Source of the DNA: Pogonophryne albipinna
Lineage: Eukaryota; Chordata; Actinopteri; Perciformes; Artedidraconidae
DNA: 64,000 nt
Assembly: GCA_028583405.1 (NCBI GenBank)
Contig: CM053243.1
Coordinates: 24,330,867 to 24,394,866, forward strand
Reading direction: 5' to 3'
Program-made: the position numbers and the translations under genes
The notes under the pieces: model-generated
What the model saw: the letters and a program-made list of their open reading frames with translations, nothing else
The model's database searches: none
Told to the model about the DNA's origin: nothing
Part shown: one piece after another, positions 23,442 through 36,290 of the stretch
Numbering within the stretch: the stretch's first letter is position 1
Layout: each line of letters opens with the position of its first letter

Positions 23442-26400
23442 TCACGCCTCTTCAAGCTCCACCAGCACACCGTCACAGTCTTTAGGGTGGAGGAACATCA
23501 CTGGTTTACCGTGAGCGCCGATCCGCGGCTCTGCTGACAGAGTTCTGATGTTCTTTGCTTTAAGGTCCACTATTGCAGCTTTGATGTCGTCTACCTGCAA
23601 TCAGGAAACAGTTATTTATTTCTCTATCACACTTATAATCGTCAATGCACTGTATTTGCTGTATTGTTGTCCAACGTTTAATAGAGATGGCTGAGTGGTT
23701 GCGATGAGGTTTGAAATGTGCAACAAAATTGTCATAAGAAGGTGTCAGTGCTCTCTAGTGGACAAATGATGCAATTGTGTCTACTATTGGTTGACCACTG
23801 AATACATTTGTGTAATGCTTGTTAATGCTTGGTCATATACATTGGTAACACATATATCTGGAATAAGATTATTGATTTATTAATCGGTCAAATAAATACA
23901 TTTATACATGATGAATACATCCTGATGAATACATTTTTGTTTATTTTGCCAAGGAGGCTGTGTTTTTGCTATGTTTGTCGGTCTGCAAGATTTAGTGGAA
24001 ACTATAGGACCAAGTTTCCTGAAACTTGTTTGAAGTTTGAAGCATGGGCCAAGGACAACCCATTCAGTTTTGTAATGGATTGGCCCTGGTGGAGATGCAC
24101 TTTCTTCATGTGTTCTTCTAATGCTTAGTGACGAAGACACATATATAAAATTCATACACCAAATACCAAATAATAGTGCTATCATACCCTTAAGGTATGA
24201 TAGAAATTCAGTTTCTATCCAGGCCAAAAGACTACATTTTGGCATGAAATGGGACAAGATGTTTGTTGCATTAATGTGCTGCTATTATTTTTTGGATACA
24301 GGCCATTCAGCGTGTCAGTGCCATCTGGGCCCTGGTGTTGGCCTTGTTCCCGGAAGACATTTCAACATTTACTTACCATTTCGATTATTTTTGTTCTGGC
24401 AGAAGATCAAATCTTAGTGGCAGGTGCGTAGGATAACAACTCATGACTATTTCCACAAAATCACTTTAACTCACTTTACTAACACTATGACTCAAACTTC
24501 AGACTTCAATCAGGCCAAACAGTATAAACTGTGTTACTAATTAAATGAATGGTGGTAGAATTATATTAGTATATATTTAATATCTTTAGGTTTCAGTGGT
24601 TCTGGTATTGTGTCTGCCGGCTCACTGTCAATCTGTCATGACTTACTGATGATGAACAGAGCGACACATAATGTAACACCTGTGCTTTCCCAAGTATAAA
24701 GAGTCAAAATGTCTGCTGTCAAGAAAGGGTATTGTTCCTGTTATAAGTTTAGATTTTGCTTATTCAGATTACAGAATACAATACTTTGTCTACAAGATAT
24801 GCTTTCAATGCTGTCTTACCTCGATACAAATGTGGTGCATCCCTCCAGACTTGTTTTTCTGTAGGAAGCCAGCGATTGGGCTCTTCTCCCCCAGAGGATG
24901 GAGAAGCTCCAGCTTTGTGTTTCCGAGCTCCACAAACACTGCGTAAACGCCATGCTCGGGCAGGGGCACCTTGTCACTCACTGTGGCCCCGAGCACGTCC
25001 CGGTACAGAGCCGTGGCCTTCTCCATGTCAGGGACAGCGATGGCGATGTGGTTCAGCCTCCCAAGCTTCCACAGGGATCCAGGTAGGCCCTGATGGAGGG
25101 GGGCTGTCGTTGAATGTGCCCTCATGAGTGTGAGAGCAGAACATCTGGAAAGACCTGCCACTGAATAAACAGATTAAAAATACTGTTGGAATAGATGTGG
25201 CTTTTGTGTTGGAATATTAGTCCTTCAAGTTTTTAGATATAATGTTCCTCCTTTTCCTTTAAATGTGATTTAAAGTTGAAAAAACCTTTTAAAAAAACAT
25301 GTTGAAAAACATGTACTATACCTTGTGACAGTCTCACATATTACTCAGTGTATTCTGTACCAGATGGTTCTAACTCTTCAAATAGATGTTTGTTGTTTAC
25401 AAAGCAAACCCATTCACAAATCCATCAGATTTAGTAAATAATAGATGTCGTGTGCATTATTGTACACACATTCCCCTAAAAATCAGACTGTCATTGGTAT
25501 CGAGTCTCCAAAGGATTTTAAATAAAGGTATTGGTGGTTTTGAACGAGGGTTTGCTGTAAATCATGACTTTAATGACTGACAGACATACAGTAGGATAAA
25601 ACAATGATCAATAAATCCATCAGGGGCCAGGACATAGAAGTAGAGTACCATCCCAACGCTGCAACAAGACAAGCTTATGTAACATTCATATGGTTCAACT
25701 CGAGCAGTAACTTTGTGCAACATAGCCAAAGTTAAACACGGTCTTATTTGAGGTTCAATACATCAGAAAACGACTATACTGCTAAAAGTATGCACTTCTT
25801 CTTCTTCTTCTCTCGGTTTTTGGCGGACTGTAAACAACGTTAAGGTGCATACCGCCACCTACTGTACAAGAGTGTGTATCACCATATCATCCTATCACCC
25901 CTTGTGGAATTATACCACTGTGAGTGTGTTTACGTTGTTTTAAATTCTTCCAATCAATCCTGTTTCACTCAAATACGGCATGGCCGTGGCCTTCCTGGTA
26001 GCTCTTACCCCTCACCTTCTGTTCCCAGTAGGGCTATCCCCATCAGGCTCCACTCCCTTCCTGCCTCTCTGACCCTGTCTCTTAGTTTTTCCCTCTGTTG
26101 TATACATGTTGCAGTGTAATATGATGTGTTCCACATTTTCTTTCACTCCACACCCCCTGCATTCTTCAGCCTCACTTTTTCCCATTATAAACATTGTGCC
26201 GTTTAATCCTGTATGATCCAATCTGAGTCTAGTGATGATGATCTCCTCCCGTCTGTTCCTTTCTGTATAGATCTTTGTTATGACTGATTTCTGTAACTTG
26301 TGGTATCTCCTCCCTTTCTGATCTTCCTCCCACCTTTTCTGCCATATTTCCATACCCTTCTTCTTAATTATTGCTTTTCCTTCTCCTTTTCCAAGTGAAA

Positions 26401-26790
26401 CTGGTATTGCTATTTCCTTTTGTAAAACATCTTTTGCTAACTTATCAGCATGCTCATTCCCTTTAACCCCCTCATGTGCAGGCACCCAGCTTAACTGCAC
26501 ATCTATTCCCCTCCTCTGAAGTCTCAGTAAGCAATGGTTAAGTTCAATGATTAAATCTTCTCTAACCGTTATTGTCGACTGTATGCTTTCCAAAGCAGCT
26601 AGTGAGTATGTGCATATCACCACCCTATCAGGTCTGACCTCTTCAACCCATTGTAGCCAAATAATTGCTGCGAATATTTCTGCTGTATAAAGTTATTTGA
26701 CACTCGTTTTGAGATTAAAGTATGCACTTAAGACTTGATTACATATATAAACACAAACCAACCTGCAACCTTCAGCACGGCGGACGCCAT
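23442..26790 (-). CDS. mcee: Methylmalonyl-CoA epimerase (MCEE), mitochondrial
   Basis: Three exons on the minus strand: 26790-26763 (MASAVLKVA), 25160-24820 and 23594-23442 (TGA), giving 173 residues (human 176). The N-terminus (KVAGLSRCSALTLMRAHST) is Arg/Ser-rich as expected for a mitochondrial presequence. The two VOC/glyoxalase-fold halves begin RLNHIAIAVPD and GGMHHICIEV. Metal ligands expected for the family are present: the His of LNHIAIAV, the His of MHHICIEV and the Glu near the end in LVELEE. It racemises (2S)- to (2R)-methylmalonyl-CoA ahead of methylmalonyl-CoA mutase in propionate catabolism. A poly(A) signal lies at 23219-23214. It is head-to-head with mphosph10. Intron 1 contains a LINE fragment. 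Confidence 0.96.
25798..26716 (-). mobile_element. 5'-truncated non-LTR retrotransposon with RNase H domain
   Basis: The minus-strand frame 26623-26012 encodes the end of a LINE ORF2: an RNase H segment with WVPAHEGVKGNEHADKLAK and a downstream CRGCGVKENVEHIILHC zinc-knuckle-like motif. The element ends in a (GAA)n tail (CTTCTTCTTC on the plus strand). A 13-bp target-site duplication AAAGTATGCACTT lies at 25785-25797 and 26717-26729, proving target-primed insertion. It sits inside mcee intron 1 in the gene's orientation. The reverse transcriptase and endonuclease are absent (5' truncation). Confidence 0.92.
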
Positions 26791-26879
26791 GTTTGTATGT
26801 AGGAACCAAAGACAGCGGAACTGTTTCCTGGTGAGCCTGTTTACCTGCGACACAGACGGGCACGCATGTGGGTTCAACG
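26791..26879. promoter_or_regulatory. Bidirectional mcee/mphosph10 promoter
   Basis: Only 89 bp separate the two divergent start codons, so the core promoter and both 5' UTRs share this interval or overlap. There is no TATA box. The head-to-head pairing of MCEE and MPHOSPH10 is also found in mammals. Confidence 0.8.
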
Positions 26880-29800
26880 ATGGCTAGTGTAGATGTATTG
26901 AGCGTGCTGGAGGAGTGTGTAAAGAAAATAAATGCCAACACAGCCCACCCAGAGAGCTTTCTGAGGTAAGTGATTGCTGTCTGTGGGTTTTCGATTTTTA
27001 AAAAGCTGTTCAATGTTGTTAAGGCTTCTTTTAAGAGACGCGTTTCAACTAGCTAACCGTTAGCTAATGCTAATTGCATGTACTTCTAGCGTTAGCAGAA
27101 GTCACCCTGTTGGATACTTCAAGGAGTACAACACTATCAACACTACAAATCTATCCCTTGCGCTTTTTCACCAATGAGGACCACAACAAAACCATCACAG
27201 AAAACTAAACCGTATCTACACTAACTTCCTGTTCCCTTCCAGTTTACAGCTGACCTTACTGCATTAACAGTAGTGCTGTGATTGTTACACCTGTTATGTT
27301 GCAGGACAACCAGCTGCTGTAATAGTGTTAACAAAGGGAAAAAAAGGTTAAATATGAAAATCCTTTCATATCTATCCTGAATCTTACATGACTAAGACCT
27401 GAGATATCTAATGGAATTCAGAATCACATAGATAAGTCAGATTTAATAGTAATGTATTGTAGAGAGACACTCTTGAATATGCACTGCGAAATGTATGTGT
27501 AGGTACCTCACCTGTAAGAGATTAAATAAAAAGCTGCCAGAAAAAAGATAGTTCTGGAAGATTGATTCGTGTGAAATAGCATCCTGTAGTATCTTACAAA
27601 ACATTTATATAAAATAAGTTTTACTTAATATACCGTTACTACATTTTATGGGACGAGTGGGGGTTTATATTTCAGGTGTGTCGGTCAACTCTGCAATCAA
27701 AAATAATTTTAACTCAATGTTTGCATTCTATTACATAATACCTACTTAATTTTAATATTCAAGAATATCTTGTATTTCAAGTGTATCACAGATGGATGTA
27801 TTTCAATATATTGTATTGAGTACTTGTAACCTAGCACTGAACACTGAAACGTCTTGCTTTTAATAATATACTAGACCTGTCATACTGATGTGTGATGTTT
27901 GTTTCCAACTTTTCAGCCTTCAGGATGAAGTGGCAGCAGACTTCACATCTCTCACTAAGACCCTGTATGACCTCCACAAAGCACAGGAGCCTGCAGATTA
28001 TAAAGGCAGCCCCTTGGATCAGCTGGTGGTGGAACACTTTGACGAAGAGCAGATTTGGCAGGAGCTGGAGCTACAGAACAACGCTGTACTGAAACACTTT
28101 AAAGATGTAGCTGAGGAGGCCTTGTCAGATGAGACATTAAATGTGCTGGTAGAGGAAGAGGACAGTGCTGAGGAAGAAGTAGAAACTCATGATGAAAATG
28201 CAGAGGATGAGGAGGAGCCACCTAGACAGTCTAAGAAAAAGGCTGTGGAGCCTGAGGATGGGGACGAGGGTAACACAGATGAGGACTCGGATTTAGATTT
28301 TGATGTGGATGCTCTGGAGAAGCGAGAGAAACAGAAAAAGCTGATTGGTATGAAAGCCTCCAAAACAAAGGTGGTGCCCTCTGAGGTCGATGATACATTC
28401 TTCAAACTGTCAGAGATGGAGTCTTTTCTTGATGTTATGGACAAGCAAGAAGGAAAAGATGATAAGAACGAAGATGAGCTAGATTATTTTCAGGACCTGC
28501 CCTCGGGTGATGACGATGAAGATCTCGACATAGATCAACTACTTTCTGCCAAAAAGCAAAAGACTGTAAGTATTTTTATCGCACCTATTCTTTGTGTCCT
28601 GATTGTACAGAATACAGAACAAATATTGATCATTGTTTATATTGACAGGTAAAGAGCTCCAGGAATCTCAAGTACAAGGACTTCTTTGATGCTGTTGACG
28701 GTAAACCAGCTAAAGCAGATGAGCAGTCAGATGGCGAGGATGACAGCATTGACGAAGAAGGTGAAGAAGATAAAGATGACGAGGCAGATGATCCCGACGG
28801 CGAAGAGGAGGGTGACGATGAGTAAGTGTTATTAGATTATATAAAACAGATAATTATGTGTGGGAGAAGCACGTATGGTTGATTTCAGCATGTTTGTGTC
28901 TACCGTTTGCCAGCGATGAAGAGGGAAATCAGTCGAAAGCACCCCGTAAGAAAGTGAGCTTTAAACTCCTTGGAGACGAGGACAGCGAGGGAGAGGACTT
29001 GGTCGACATTTTGGGAGGAAAATCTGCAAGCTCAGCAAAGACTGAATCAAAGTCATCATTTGAGAAACGGCAAGACAAGGTAAGAAGCTTTAGAAAATTG
29101 ATTTGGCTGTCTGTGTTGCTCGAATGGGGAGTCCGAATAGAGTTTTAACCTGTTCAACCTGTTTTTTTTACCCTTATTATATATCGGATCTGCACAAACA
29201 AGATATTGATTAGCAAGCTGAGATTCCACAGATCGCGACAGGGGAAGCAAACACAGACATCACAACACGGAGCAAAAACTGGACATTGTCTTACCTATGC
29301 TTTTGTTCTGATCAAAAGTTGTGTTCAATGGCATTAAAATGATAAAAACGCTGCTGAAGGTTAATCCAATGTGTCTGAAATGATTACTGATAATATATCA
29401 TTACATTTTTATGTCAATAACGGAGTTTTCATATATAGCTGCTATGATAGCTACCAGAGTGTATGACAGCTTCCGGTTTTGGGCATTCTGGCTACGCATC
29501 ACTCATTCACCAATGGGTAATGTTTAGATGGATTTTAGGAACTTCTTTTCGATTCTATTGGCTCTAACGGTAAAAAAGAGGTGTCAATCATCAAAATCGA
29601 CGGAGGGGGGCCAGAGATATGGAAAATGCACCCAAATGACCCCAGAAGTGTTTTTTTTGCTAAGTCTCTCTAAAAAGGTCAAATGTCACTTGTTTTGGAT
29701 CAATGTTGATACAGGGTACTTATTATATGTTATAGTGTGGATTCCTAAAGCTTTTAGTCTACTGTCCCATCATTCAAGGGTGGTTTTCACTATAAGTAAT

Positions 29801-32800
29801 GTTTTTTTTTGGACGGACACTATAATTTACATTTTTTTTACTATGTTCAATCCAATAATAAATAAAACAATTCTATATTGATTCAGACTTTTCTACATCC
29901 AACTCACATGTTTATCATTGCTTTGACAAAAAAGATTATTAATTTACCCCTTTTAGAAGTGAAGATATAGTCATTTGTTCTGGGAATGTCATTTTCGAGC
30001 CCGAGACCTGAAAAACAGGCTCAGGGCTTAACAGGTTAAGAACTTTGCTAATTGTTGAAATAAGTTTGAATGAGAAAACACTTTATCAATGAAAAAAAAG
30101 AACGCTAATGGCGCATTTCCACTGCAGGGCCTCGCACGGTATAGTTAGGCCTTGGTAGGCCAGGCTCACTTTATGCTGCGTTTCCATTACCGTTTAGTAG
30201 CTGGGGCAGTAACTATAGTAACGCAGTGTAGGCGGAGCCGTGACGTCATCTTCAATGCGAACCACAAAACCAACATCAGCCGTTAGCTGTTAGCACTCAG
30301 AGCTCACAGCTCCTCATCTGTTCAGAAACTAGACAAAAGTTAAACAAGTACAAACCACAGACGGTCTGTGTCATGGCGAATACAGTCGCTGGTTTATTCA
30401 TGTCTGTATAGGCCGTTGTGAGTGTGGACGGTCGGAGCATATACAACGGTCGCTTAGCCAATCTCCATTCAGAAAACACACATTTTAAAAGGTTTTTCGC
30501 CTGCCGACTTGTCAAAGCATTAATTCATGGTTTTTACTAACCGGTATCAGTATGTTGTTACTTCGGCATCATTTTGAAACGTGTATTACAATTAAATCAC
30601 GGTAAAATATGTTCATTGTGTTGTAGTTATAGCCACTCACGTCACTAGTTTAGCATATTCAGCCTGGTTGTTGGCCCGGAAAGAACCACGATTTTGGAGG
30701 GCCAGAAAAACTGTGGAAAAGTACCCGTTAGCCGGAACTACCCCTAGTGGAAACACAACAAAAATGGGCCGGGTTTGGCACGGCACGCTTAAACGGTGCT
30801 ACGTGCTGCAGTGGAAATGCGCCATTAGATTACGATCAAATATTTCTTTTCCGATGTTGGTTCTTCACATTTCTGGAGACACATTTCTGTTGGTGCCTGA
30901 TTAACACCATATTCATTGTTTCATTCATGCAGCCAGCATGAGTGAAACTTAAAAAAGCTAAGGAGAGTGCTTGACGGATGAGACGGTAAATTACAGTGCT
31001 CTTAGACGGCAGCACAATATGTACATTTATTTTTCTCTTCTGCTGCATATAATACATTCAGACAACACTGTGTTGAAAGTGATACAGAAATGGTGCTTGG
31101 TCCAGTCTAGTAAGAATGCTATTATGAACTTTGCATACAAGTGATCAGGATGCCTATTCAAACATGAGACAAACATGTTAAATAAACATCAGATTAAAGT
31201 AAAGGGGTGCATATCTTCCAGCTCTGTTCCTCCACCACCTGGACTTCCTGGATTGTGTTTTTATTTCACTCTGGAGGTCACACGCGCCCATCAACGGAAC
31301 CCCTTGTATTGTTTTAGAGAAGGGCTGATTGCCGCCTGAAAGCCCATTTAATAACATTTATTATATAATATTGTTGTCGTAACCTGCAGATGTCAGAGAA
31401 GATCGATGAGTTGGAGAAAGCAGCTCTAGCAACGAAGCCGTGGCAGCTGGCCGGAGAGGTGACGGCGCAGACGCGTCCGGAGAACAGCATGCTGGAGGAA
31501 CATGTGGAGTTTGAGCAGACATCCAGGATGGGTGAGTAACTCTCTTCTTTTGGGCCATGCATGTTATTTGGTATTTATACAATTATTCACCATTGTTATA
31601 TTTGTATTGTTTCATTAAGAATATTAAAATCGCAAGAACAAATGTTTGTGTGTTATTTCAGAACAGATAACAACAATGTATCTGTGTTCTTTTAGCACCT
31701 GGTATCACAGAGGAAACCACACTACAGCTTGAAGACATCATCAAACAGAGAATAAAAGACCAGGTTAGTCACAAGAAAGTGTTTCTTTTTGTTTTTGGAA
31801 TAAAACTAAGGAGTTTTTTTTTTTACTGGTCATAAACCTGTCCCTTTTGGCTTGTGTCTCTGTAAGGCGTTTGATGACGTGGTCCGAAAGGAGAAACCCA
31901 AAGAGGAAGTGTTTGAGTACAAGAAGAGACTTACGCTGGACCATGAGAAGAGCAAACAAAGTCTAGCAGAAATCTATGAGCAGGAATACCTCAAGCAGAA
32001 TCAGGTTTGACATTTATCTTGTTTTCACTGCTGCTCTCTAACACATAAGAACCGCATACATTATTTTTGTATTTTCTTCTGATTTCAGAAAAAGACAGAG
32101 GAGGAGAACCCATCCCATGTAGAAATTCAAAAGCTTATGGACACACTCTTTCTTAAGCTGGATGCTCTCTCCAACTTCCACTTCACACCTAAACCAGTAA
32201 GATTTGCCTCTTGTGCCTCAAATATTGAGATTTGGTATATGTTGTTAACAGTGAAAGCGTCTGCAAATTGTAGAAGTTAGTCTCAACCCTTAACAGAATT
32301 CAGAGGTTTCTTGAGCAAAAACATGTTGTGTAGGATTTGTACCCTAGATCTAACTCTGGTAAATGACATCTATAATTTGGTTTGTGACTCTTAATGCATT
32401 ATAAAGTTGTGAGGCACAATACATACCTAAACTGATCATTTGAACATATCTTATTTAAAAAAAACATTTCCTGTATTGAAACCTGCGTTCGTGTTTCTGT
32501 TTGTCCACAGCATGTTCCCGAGGTCAAAGTGGTGTCTAACCTGCCGTCCATCACAATGGAGGAGGTGGCTCCAGTCAGCGCTAGTGATGCTACAATGCTG
32601 GCACCAGAAGAAGTCAAGGTTTGTCACAGATTCATTTTTCAAACATTTATCTTGATCTTGGTATATTTTGTTACACTAACAATACTATCCTCTGACCATA
32701 GGAGAAGAACAAAGCAGGAGACCTTATGGGTGATACTGAGAAGAGTTCGACAGACAAGAAGCGGGAGAGACGCCACAAGAAGATGGTGAAGCGTGTAAAG

Positions 32801-33767
32801 ATCCAGGAGAAAGAAAAGAGACAAAAACTTAAAGAGGCCAGTAGAACCGATGAGAACAGAAAGCTGTCCAAGGCTGAAGTTGCAGAGAACCTGAAGAAAC
32901 TCACAAAAGGAGGCAAAGCCACAATACTCAAGGTGAGTGTCTGTTTACATGTTCTCACATTGCTCAGATCAGTAAGGAGTCAGCTCCAGTATTGCTTCCA
33001 CACCTCAGAGTACAGAATCAGTATTGGCCTGTTCTAAACTCTCAGGTTTTTGACATACTTGTACTTTGAGTATGCCAATTAGTACTTCTACATCTCTACA
33101 TTTGACAGTTTTAGTTGAAAACGGTTGCACACAAAACTCATGAACACTTAAATATGTCATTACATTAAATGTAGCTGACACTTTTATCCAAAGCGACTTA
33201 CAATACAAAGTGCAATCACCTTGTGGATAAAAGTTCCAAATCTGATGTATTTGTAGAGATCATACCACTAAAGTAAATTTAAAAAAAAACGTACAATTAG
33301 CTGACTCCTGAGACTCCTACAGCATTTAAAATGATGTTTTACATGTTCAAGCAGAGGTAATAGCAGTATATCACAGACTATTTTATTGCAAAATAAATCT
33401 TAACTTTTCACAAGTGAAATTTAAAGTACATCTGTGCTTTTATTCGATAAACGTTTTTTAAAGCAAGCTGTTTTCTCTGGAGTTGCTACTTTGGTGTTAG
33501 TTGCATGTTCCTGCTTTTACTTCAAACACACTTTTTAATGCCAGATTCTTAGTTAATAAATACAATTGTGTATTTTCCTATGGCTACTTAACTAATCTTG
33601 ATGTTCCCTTGTTTCAGGACGAGGGGAAGGACAAGGCTCTGCGGTCCTCTCAAGCTTTCTTCTCTGAGCTGCAGGACCAGGTTAAAAGTCAGATCAAAAG
33701 TGCAAAGGACCAGTCTTCAAAGAAGAAGAAAAACAAAGAGGTTTCTGTCAGCAAACTCAAGTTGTAA
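26880..33767 (+). CDS. mphosph10: U3 snoRNP protein MPP10 (MPHOSPH10)
   Basis: Eleven exons: 26880-26965, 27917-28565, 28649-28821, 28914-29079, 31390-31531, 31696-31763, 31867-32004, 32089-32196, 32511-32618, 32702-32932 and 33618-33767 (TAA). Phases agree throughout; 672 residues (human 681). Recognisable segments: [19 protein letters not shown] N-terminus, long Asp/Glu-rich tracts with [32 protein letters not shown], the conserved Mpp10 core ([66 protein letters not shown]), [14 protein letters not shown], and a basic tail ending SKLKL. MPP10 bridges Imp3, Imp4 and U3 snoRNP in the nucleolar small-subunit processome needed for early 18S rRNA cleavages. Poly(A) signal at 33879-33884. Intron 4 (2.3 kb) holds two MITEs. 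Confidence 0.97.
29149..30035. mobile_element. TTAA-flanked MITE in mphosph10 intron 4
   Basis: The termini CCTGTT and AACAGG are inverted repeats (extended TTAACCTGTT/AACAGGTTAA), bounded by TTAA at 29145-29148 and 30036-30039. The element is 887 bp with no transposase. The inner match is short, so assignment to a TTAA-targeting family is tentative. Confidence 0.6.
30108..30825. mobile_element. MITE with 20-bp perfect inverted repeats in mphosph10 intron 4
   Basis: The left end ATGGCGCATTTCCACTGCAG and the right end CTGCAGTGGAAATGCGCCAT are exact inverse complements, flanked by TA on both sides (30106-30107, 30826-30827). Subterminal segments (TTTCCATTACC, GTGGAAACAC) repeat the theme. It contains a TGACGTCA CRE palindrome near 30240. 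The TA or TWA target suggests a Harbinger/ISL2EU- or mariner-type MITE; the superfamily is not certain. Confidence 0.8.
33160..33215. repeat. Dispersed teleost repeat fragment in mphosph10 intron 10
   Basis: The string AGCTGACACTTTTATCCAAA followed by GCGACTTACAATAC matches a motif I know as very widespread in fish genomes. Only a short fragment is present here. Confidence 0.55.
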
Positions 33768-33884
33768 CATCTGGGACATTTTGTTGAAGACCAATGTTTT
33801 ATTGTATAGATTCTTTTTTTTTATGAGAAAGCGGCAATATATTCAATCTGAAAGTCCTTGTTTAATGTCTCCATTTTCAATAAA

Positions 33885-34375
33885 ATCGAGTGAGTGCCCA
33901 GATGTGTTTTTGATTTCGTAATTAGTAGAGCATTTTAAACTGATATAATTAATATTAATTGACAGGAAAATACCACCTAACCTAACAGTTCTTGTCTAAA
34001 GACCCACGGGTTTTCAAGATATGTAGAAATATACACATAACTGGCAAACAATAAGGTATGTGTACATAAGGTTAACATTTGCACAAATAAAAAATCTATA
34101 GCCTTTACATTTTTAATAAGTATGAGTACTGCTAGTTTATTGAATGTAACAATTCACTTAAGTTCAGTAGTTTGTGTAGTGTTTTGCATGTTTGATAACC
34201 AGTACATGACAAATATGTGCCTTGTCCAATATAAAAGTCAGTCAGAGACTAAACGCAGTGAGTTTTTCACTTGTATGGTATTCCTCTCATGACAAGCAAG
34301 AAAATAAAATACCCTGGCCAGTTTCATGATGATTCAAATGATGAAATGTAAACTATATTTTATGGCCAATATGTT
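33885..34375. other. Intergenic downstream of mphosph10, no gene seen
   Basis: AT-rich, with no exon-like frame. It ends at the left terminus of the inverted-repeat element at 34376. Confidence 0.55.
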
Positions 34376-34936
34376 CAGGCATGAAAATCACTCACCTTTC
34401 GGCGAAATTCGCCGTTTTGAATCCAAAATAGGTCGTTTGTGTGATTCATGTAGATCTGCAATAAAAAAAATGTTGGGGTATGGGGGGGGGGGTCTGGGAC
34501 CCAGAGTAATCTGCGGCCGCGAGCTGTTATGTGCCATCATGACACGCATGGTGTTCTTTTTTTATATATTATAATGCAGCGCGAGCTGTGTGCTCGAGTC
34601 TTCCTGCCTGTCGGCTCTGCTGCTCCGCGATGATGGTCTAGCTTCAGCAGCTACATTACCTACGGGTGCGTTCGTTAATATTAACTGTGGTCCGGAGTCA
34701 CTGTGGTACAGACTGGACCGCTGGTGAACAGCTGTTAGAACGGGCCGTTCAGGTGTTCAGAGCAGAGCTCCCTGTCGGAGCGGCAGAGCATGATGTAAAC
34801 TGAAACGTTTTTCTGTCGCAATATTATCGTTGAGCTGGCTAACTAGCATACATTGTCACTATCTGCTAACGTTAGCTTTAGCCTTCGTTTTCTAATAGTT
34901 TTTTTTCATAGGCTATAAACGGAGGTGGTATAAGTA

Positions 34937-35332
34937 TAGATCTTGTACTTGATTAAAAGCAGAAATACTCAGATCTTGTACTTGAGTAAAAGTAGAAGCA
35001 CTCAGATCTTGTACTAGAGTAAAAGTAGAAGTACTCAGATCTTGTACTTGATTAAAAGCAGAAATACTCAGATCTTGTACTTGATTAAAAGTAGAAGTAC
35101 TCAGATCTTGTACTTGATTAAAAGCAGAAATACTCAGATCTTGTACTTGAGTAAAAGTAGAAGTACTCGGGTCTTGTACTTGAGTAAAAGTAGAAGTACT
35201 CAGATCTTGTACTTGAGTAAAAGTAGAAGTACTCAGGTCTTGTACTTGAGTAACAGTAGAAGTACTCAGATCTTGTACTTGAGTAAAAGTAGAAGTACTC
35301 AGATTTTGTACTTGAGTAAAAGTAGAAGTACC
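34937..35332. repeat. 33-bp minisatellite, 12 units
   Basis: Twelve head-to-tail units of AGATCTTGTACTTGAGTAAA plus AGTAGAAGTACTC, all 33 bp, with few substitutions (ATTAAAAGC variants in units 1, 4 and 6). The period is a multiple of three and lacks stops in several frames, so long repetitive frames exist on both strands. They have no start context, homology or splice context and are not genes. Confidence 0.93.
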
Positions 35333-36197
35333 AGAGTGTAGGAATACTCTGTTAGTAAAAGTACTGCATTCAAAATGTTCCTCAAGTAAAAGTAGAAAAG
35401 TATTCTCATCAAAATATAGTGAAAGTAGCGACAGTAAAAGTAGTCGTTGTGCAGATTGGTCCATTTCAGAATAATATATATGATATGTTTTATAATGATT
35501 GATCATGAAAGTGTTCTCAAAGCTGGTGAAGGTGCAGCTAGTTTGAATGACTTTGTATACTGCAGGGTAGCTTGTGGATTTACTCCAGGTGGAACTAAAG
35601 TCTGATTTAACACTTGATTATATTTCACATCATTCATCCAGATCTGTGAAGTAACTAAAGGTATTAATACATTTAGTGGAGTCAAAGTATACCATTTACC
35701 TCTGAACTGTAGAGGAGAAGAAGAACAAAGTAGCAAAACATTGAAATACTTAAATAAAGTACAAGTATCTCAAAATTGTACCCAAGTATAGTACTTGAGT
35801 TTATGAATTTAGTTACTTTACACCAGATGCCATAAAGATAGAAAGACTAAGCCTTGCACAGAGGCATGACAATAGATTTTAAAAATGCTCAACAGTGCTG
35901 CCAAAATTATAAACTGACTGCTACACAATTAAAATAAATGCTTTTATATATTTCTATTAGATGTGACTCTTTAGCGTTTCTGTTATTATTAACACTGCTG
36001 CTTTAGTTGTTTTGACTGCTAACATCCTGTTATTCCTCATTTTAAAGCCAATATTCCGTGGGGTCGGGGGCTTGGGTCCTTGTCACCTTTTCCATACCTG
36101 ATGAGTTTGCATCCCTGATAATACTTAGTAAGGAGGCCATAATATTTTTGACTCATGGCTGAAGTTAAGTTTCTCCAGGTTGGCAAAAAAATGCATC

Positions 36198-36290
36198 TCA
36201 AAATGCATCAGATTGATGCTTTAAAATATGGAATATTCAAAATGTTCTTCCCGGGGAGCATGCCCCCGGACCCCCCTAGAGGGATAATAT
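36198..36290. repeat. Dispersed repeat, copy 3 of 3
   Basis: It shares CATCAGATTGATGCTTTAAA and the CCCCCGGACCCCCCTAGAGG tail with the copies at 826 and 7789. It sits at the right end of the composite 34376-36330 element. Confidence 0.65.

Noticed and set aside
34913..35506. Long minus-strand frame with an 11-residue repeat (TSTFTQVQDLS type) and its plus-strand counterpart 35042-35341
   Set aside because: They are translations of the 33-bp minisatellite, whose period is a multiple of three and lacks stops. There is no splice or start context and no homology.
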